NCBI GenBank assembly: GCA_016708025.1
Contig: JADJGQ010000002.1
Location: 124,001 to 188,000 of the forward strand
Reading direction: 5' to 3'
DNA: 64,000 bases
Source: a bacterium
GTDB lineage: Bacteria; Zixibacteria; MSB-5A5; GN15; FEB-12
Shown here: positions 60,061 through 64,000 of the stretch, piece after piece
How positions within the stretch are numbered: position 1 is the first letter of the stretch
Layout of the letters: each line of letters begins with the position of its first letter
Program-made: the position numbers and the translations under genes
Notes under the pieces: generated by a model
What the model was told of the DNA's origin: nothing
Databases searched by the model: none
Seen by the model: only the letters and a program-made list of their open reading frames with translations

Positions 60061-61419
60061 CTAGGGCTCCGGGCGGTGTCGTTGTCGCGGATCCCCTGGC
60101 ATAAAAGCTCGAAGGGCGGAGATTCTTTGCCCATTGAGAGCTGGCCTTAAGACTTGGGCGGTGCTCGCGAGGTCGGCGGTACTTGCCTCACCCCCCTCCT
60201 GCCCCTTCCAGGCAAACCAAATCGTCCCTATTGCCCCGCAGATGAAAGCGACCATGAAATTCGTCGACGGGGAGATCAGCCACAAAAACGCTCCGCCGAA
60301 GGCTGCGATCGAGACGATCGAGTCGCGGATAAGATAGTACAGCCCGAACATCGCGGCCTCGCGACCCTCCGGCGCAAGATCCATGATCATCGCTTTGCGG
60401 GTCGGCTCCCCAAACTCCTTCAGTCCACGCACGACAAACGCGACAACCAGCATCCAGAAAGATTGCGAGAACAAAAGCACCAGCGGGAACAACGTGAAAT
60501 TGATAAACGTCATCACCACAAACGGCTTCTTGCTCGTTTTGTCCGCCCAGTAGGCGACCGGAATATAGCAGAGGACCGCAACCACCATCTCGATAGTGGT
60601 CAACAGCCCAAACTCGAGCGCGCTGACCGGGTGAATCACTTCTTTCATCGCCCAGACTACGACAAAAGCGTATGGGATCTGTTCGGCAAAACGGATCAGG
60701 ATATCGGCGACGAGTAGGTGCTTCAACTGCGGCGACATCAATCGGAACATCTTGAGCGGATTTTTCTCCGCATTCCCGTTGCCTTTGTCGGCGCCAGATG
60801 CGTCATCCTGAATCAGGATCTGCTGGATCACTGCGGCGATGATCGCCATCAGCAGCGCAGCGCAGAAGGCGAGTCGCACGCCGGTTGATTCTCCCCATCC
60901 GGCGATAAAGAGACCGCCGACCACCGGGCCGAGTGCCATGGGGATCCGTCGAACCAGCGAGTGGACCGAAACGCCCATTGTCCGTTTTGATTTCGGAAGC
61001 AGTTTGGCGACCAGCCCCATAGTGGCAGGGAGCGAGATGGCTGTCCAGGAGAGAAAAAGGATCGAGCCGCCGATCACCGCGTAAACCGATGGAACCAGAA
61101 TGACCACCAGAAAGCCGGCCATCGCCATCAGGTTGAAAATCAGCAGCGCGCGTTTAGTGCCGAAACGATCCGAGAGATAGCCGCCAGGGAAGGAGTAGAG
61201 TGCGGAGAGAAGATTGTCGAGGCCATTGAGCAGACCGATCGCAATTGCACCGCCACCCAGCGCCAGGATATAGATCGGCAGAAACCGCTCCGCCATTTTC
61301 TCTCCCATGCCGACCAGAATCACCATGGAGAGAAGCGCTACCATCCCTTGCTTGAGCGCGAAAAAGTCGATCGCGCGCCGCGCGAAAGATGGGGATACTT
61401 CAGGGAGTCGTTCCGGCAT
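60061..61419 (-). CDS. Major facilitator superfamily transporter
   Basis: A 452-aa inner-membrane protein with about 12 hydrophobic helices. I start at the ATG at 61419 (MPERLPEVSP); the frame runs 16 codons further. The loop between helices 2 and 3 carries the MFS motif GYLSDRFGTKRALL, and the second half has an equivalent YWADKTSKKPF. The central loop (QDDASGADKGNGNAEKN) separates the two six-helix halves. The last 40 residues are polar and rich in Arg and Pro. The substrate is not predictable. It is convergent with the OB gene, with about 70 nt and no obvious hairpin between the stop codons. Confidence 0.88.
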   Translation of the reverse strand: MPERLPEVSPSFARRAIDFFALKQGMVALLSMVILVGMGEKMAERFLPIYILALGGGAIAIGLLNGLDNLLSALYSFPGGYLSDRFGTKRALLIFNLMAMAGFLVVILVPSVYAVIGGSILFLSWTAISLPATMGLVAKLLPKSKRTMGVSVHSLVRRIPMALGPVVGGLFIAGWGESTGVRLAFCAALLMAIIAAVIQQILIQDDASGADKGNGNAEKNPLKMFRLMSPQLKHLLVADILIRFAEQIPYAFVVVWAMKEVIHPVSALEFGLLTTIEMVVAVLCYIPVAYWADKTSKKPFVVMTFINFTLFPLVLLFSQSFWMLVVAFVVRGLKEFGEPTRKAMIMDLAPEGREAAMFGLYYLIRDSIVSIAAFGGAFLWLISPSTNFMVAFICGAIGTIWFAWKGQEGGEASTADLASTAQVLRPALNGQRISALRAFMPGDPRQRHRPEP

Positions 61420-61604
61420 ACCTGCAAATAAGCTGTTTTGATAGCGAAACGACAAGCAGTGGTTCAATCCGCACGCAGAAAACCGGCTGGCGGAGCTCTG
61501 TTATCCGGTTTCAGGACAATCAGTTTGAACGGACAAGCGGCTGCCAGTTCCGAGCCTCGAAAAGTCCGTTTTCCCTTGCCATGCCCGCTAAACTAGACTA
61601 GGTT

Positions 61605-61640
61605 TCCTGCGCGAAGGCGGGAATACTCCTGCCTTCTCTG
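61605..61640. repeat. Short intergenic repeat before dedA
   Basis: CCTGCGCGAAGGCGGGAAT followed by ACTCCTGCC resembles the GCGCAGGCGGGAATCCA piece near 56721, a common kind of dispersed intergenic sequence. Confidence 0.4.
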
Positions 61641-61663
61641 CTAACCGGAACGAAGGATGGTGA

Positions 61664-62320
61664 ATGGAGTTTTTGCAGTCGGTCATCGACGTTTTCCTGC
61701 ATCTCGACCAGCATCTGCTTGAGATCATCCAGACCTATGGGACCTGGACCTACGCCATTCTGTTCGCTGTCATTTTCTGCGAGACCGGACTGGTGATCAC
61801 GCCGTTCCTTCCGGGAGATTCTCTTCTGTTTGCCGCTGGCGCACTGGCGGGAGCCGGGGCGATGCGGATCGAGATCATTTATCCGCTTTTGGCACTTGCC
61901 TCGATCTGTGGAGACTCGCTCAATTACACGATCGGCCGCAAACTGGGTGACCGGATTCTCAAGAGCAACAGTAAAATCCTCAAACGGAAGTATGTCGACA
62001 AAACTCAGCAGTTTTATGATAAGTACGGCGCCAAAACAATGGTCGTCGCACGCTTCGTCCCGATAGTCAGGACCTTCGCCCCGTTCATGGCCGGGGTCGG
62101 CAAAATGCCGGTACGCAAATTCGCCTTATATATAGTCATCGGCGCGGGCCTCTGGGTTTCGTCCTTTGTCTGGATCGGCTACATTTTTGGACAACATCCG
62201 TTCGTCAAAGAGCATTTCAGTCTGGTCGCGCTAGCGATTGTGGCGATCTCCGTGATTCCAATCGCATTCGAGTTTGTGCGGCATCGGTTCGGAAAGAAGA
62301 CTGCGGAGAAAGAGAGCTGA
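61664..62320 (+). CDS. DedA-family membrane protein
   Basis: A 218-aa polytopic protein of the DedA/VTT (SNARE-associated) family. Conserved parts are FCETGLVITPFLPGDSLLFA near 39 with the re-entrant loop, GDSLNYTIGRKLGDRIL near 84, and ARFVPIVRTFAPFMAGVGKM near 128 with the key Arg residues. Family members act as lipid scramblases or flippases (for example for undecaprenyl phosphate) and help proton-motive-force homeostasis. The C-terminus ends in a basic tail. The stop is 3 nt before the next start, so it forms a two-gene operon with the transporter below. Confidence 0.93.
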   Translation: MEFLQSVIDVFLHLDQHLLEIIQTYGTWTYAILFAVIFCETGLVITPFLPGDSLLFAAGALAGAGAMRIEIIYPLLALASICGDSLNYTIGRKLGDRILKSNSKILKRKYVDKTQQFYDKYGAKTMVVARFVPIVRTFAPFMAGVGKMPVRKFALYIVIGAGLWVSSFVWIGYIFGQHPFVKEHFSLVALAIVAISVIPIAFEFVRHRFGKKTAEKES

Positions 62321-62323
62321 TCG

Positions 62324-63988
62324 ATGGATAGCCTGACCAATCTGCTGGCTGGCAATCACCTGTTGTTGTTATTCATGGTGATCGGCTTGGGATACTTGAT
62401 CGGCTCGATCAAGATCTTTGGCTTTAATCTCGGCGTAGCCGCGGTCCTTTTTGTCGGCATGGCCTTCGGCGCTATTGACCCGCGCCTGCAACTCCCGGAA
62501 TATATCTACATCATCGGTCTGGTGCTTTTCGTCTATGCGATCGGTCTGCAAGCCGGCCCAGGATTTTTTGCGTCCTTCCGCTCACACGGCCTTCGCTTTA
62601 GTCTGCTGGCAGTTACTCTGCTTGGCATTGGAGGGCTCGTCTCCGTTCTCCTCTGGTGGCTGATGGATTTCTCTGCCCCCCAGACCGCCGGTCTTTTCTG
62701 CGGTGCTTTGACCAATACACCCGCCCTTGCGGCTACCATTGAAGTCATCAAGTCGATGGCCGAGCAACTGCCGGCCGGTTCTGCCGAGCTGTTCGCCGCG
62801 GTGCCGGTGGTCACGTACGGCCTCGCGTATCCGTTCGGTGTGTTCGGCGTCATTCTCTACTTTTATATCTTCACCAAGCTGTTCAAAGTTGATCTGGCGC
62901 ACGAAGAGGCCCAGCGGCTGCAGGAAGCCGGCGAAGAACGGATCTTCAGTGTCACTTATCGCATCACCAATCCGGCGATCATTGGACGCTCTATCGAGAA
63001 AGTCCTCGCGTCATTTGGCCATACCGGTTTTGTGTTGAGCCGTATCAAGCGTGGTAACGATATTCAGGTGGTTCAACCGACCACCATCATTCAATCCAAT
63101 GACCTGATTGTAGCGGTCGGCTCAGAGCGTGGTCAGGAAATAGCCCGGCTCCTCTTTGGCGAAGAAGCCAGCGAGCATATTCCGGAACAGCGCGATGACA
63201 TGAGCTACCGGCGCGTTTTTGTTTCGAATAAGGCGGTGATCGGCAAAACGATCGATGAGGTCCGCGCGCTGGAACCATTCCAGGGAGCGATCACCCGCTT
63301 ACGTCGCGGCGATGTAGAATTTGTACCGACCCAATCGACTATTCTCGAACGCGGCGACCGTATTCTGGTAGTCTCGCGTCGCGAGGATGCCGACAAGGTG
63401 GCCGAGTTTTTCGGCGATTCGATCAAGTCGATCTCCGAAGCAGATTACCTTTCCCTCTCGCTTGGTATTGTGATCGGTGTGTTTGTCGGGATGATCCCGT
63501 TCCCTCTACCGAACGGCATGACTTTCAAGCTCGGCTTTGCGGGTGGACCACTGGTGGTCGGTTTGATTCTCGGACGTCTCGAGCGGACCGGCCCGATCAT
63601 CTGGGGAATGCCGTTTAACGCCAACCTGGTGCTTCGCCAGATCGGCCTCGTCTTTTTCCTCGCGGCAATTGGTACCCGCGCCGGACAGGGATTTGGCACC
63701 ACTTTCCACGAGGGAGGCTGGAGCCTGATCCTCGCTGGCGGCCTGATAACGACGACTGTGACCATACTGACAATTTATCTGGGGTATCGCTATCTGAAAC
63801 TTCCGATGGCGGCCGTGATGGGGATGATGTCCGGGATGCAGACGCAGCCGGCCTGTCTCGCGTATGCAAATCAACAATCCCAGAATGAACTTCCGAATAT
63901 CTGGTATGCGACTGTCTATCCGGCCTCAATGATCGCCAAGATCGTGTTGGCCCAGATCATTGTTTCACTGCTGATCATGCTCAGTTGA
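62324..63988 (+). CDS. AspT/YidE-type transporter with two TrkA-C domains
   Basis: A 554-aa protein of the aspartate-alanine exchanger family (two AspT/YidE/YbjL duplication domains). The first membrane half has IGLVLFVYAIGLQAGPGFF near 64 and GALTNTPALAATIEVIK near 128. The middle holds two TrkA-C (RCK-C) domains, about 205-290 and 292-375 (VTYRITNPAIIGRSIEKVL and VFVSNKAVIGKTIDEVRAL), which usually bind a ligand and gate transport. The second membrane half has MPFNANLVLRQIGLVFFLAA and the mirrored MMSGMQTQPACLAYAN. The transported substrate (amino or dicarboxylic acid) is not certain. The gene is complete, ending 12 nt before the window edge, and is co-transcribed with dedA. Confidence 0.92.
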   Translation: MDSLTNLLAGNHLLLLFMVIGLGYLIGSIKIFGFNLGVAAVLFVGMAFGAIDPRLQLPEYIYIIGLVLFVYAIGLQAGPGFFASFRSHGLRFSLLAVTLLGIGGLVSVLLWWLMDFSAPQTAGLFCGALTNTPALAATIEVIKSMAEQLPAGSAELFAAVPVVTYGLAYPFGVFGVILYFYIFTKLFKVDLAHEEAQRLQEAGEERIFSVTYRITNPAIIGRSIEKVLASFGHTGFVLSRIKRGNDIQVVQPTTIIQSNDLIVAVGSERGQEIARLLFGEEASEHIPEQRDDMSYRRVFVSNKAVIGKTIDEVRALEPFQGAITRLRRGDVEFVPTQSTILERGDRILVVSRREDADKVAEFFGDSIKSISEADYLSLSLGIVIGVFVGMIPFPLPNGMTFKLGFAGGPLVVGLILGRLERTGPIIWGMPFNANLVLRQIGLVFFLAAIGTRAGQGFGTTFHEGGWSLILAGGLITTTVTILTIYLGYRYLKLPMAAVMGMMSGMQTQPACLAYANQQSQNELPNIWYATVYPASMIAKIVLAQIIVSLLIMLS

Positions 63989-64000
63989 AACGGCGTTAGA

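Overview
The window comes from a bacterium of the Fibrobacterota-Chlorobiota-Bacteroidota (FCB) side of the tree, most likely a Zixibacteria-like lineage. This is inferred from the large number of big secreted proteins, five C-termini of the YPNPFNP type (a FlgD-like / type IX-like sorting domain), many dockerin-like and cohesin-like modules, and the mixed housekeeping genes. No rRNA, tRNA, CRISPR array or transposase gene was found.

Positions 1-34200 hold ten genes, all on the minus strand, and nine of them encode exported proteins. They are: a GH35-type beta-galactosidase-like protein cut by the window edge; a small YPNPFNP protein; a subtilisin with PKD and dockerin modules; a 1125-aa dockerin protein; a four-gene operon running from 29526 down to 10454 (two cohesin/dockerin/YPNPFNP proteins, then two giant cadherin-like repeat proteins of 2739 and 1840 aa); an 857-aa cohesin/dockerin/YPNPFNP protein; and a 369-aa cohesin/double-dockerin protein. 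Most transcription units end in a clear intrinsic terminator. About 1.15 kb of gene-free, hairpin-rich DNA (34153-35341) follows.

Positions 35342-44326 are plus-strand genes. First comes a metal-uptake-like operon: a membrane-anchored alpha/beta-hydrolase-like protein, a small His/Cys protein, an outer-membrane barrel with a His/Glu loop, a TroA/ZnuA-like binding protein and an ABC-3 permease, with no ATPase gene. Then come a sugar-phosphate isomerase/epimerase-like TIM barrel, a DGPF (YCII) protein with its ECF sigma factor, a flavodiiron protein (FprA) and a membrane protein. A convergent ferritin-like protein follows at 44403.

Positions 45059-54331 return to minus-strand exported proteins: an FG-GAP repeat protein with YPNPFNP end, an M64 peptidase and a 1391-aa metzincin protease. 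The two proteases end in a cysteine-bearing twin dockerin-like tail closing with Cys-Pro. The same tail closes the 1125-aa and 369-aa proteins.

Positions 54622-63988 are mainly cellular genes: yggS, a DivIVA protein, a helix-hairpin-helix protein, a methyltransferase, a compact cassette of two DUF488 proteins plus a probable dual-OB protein, an MFS transporter, a DedA protein and an AspT-type transporter with two TrkA-C domains.

Working picture (inference): the exported proteins form a surface system in which cohesin-like proteins, some held by the YPNPFNP domain, could bind dockerin-bearing proteases and giant adhesins. The most unusual elements are the conserved Cys-Pro twin-dockerin tail, a roughly 330-residue unknown domain shared by two proteins that carry this tail, an unknown N-terminal module shared by two YPNPFNP proteins, the recently expanded 279-bp repeats, and the DUF488-DUF488-OB cassette.
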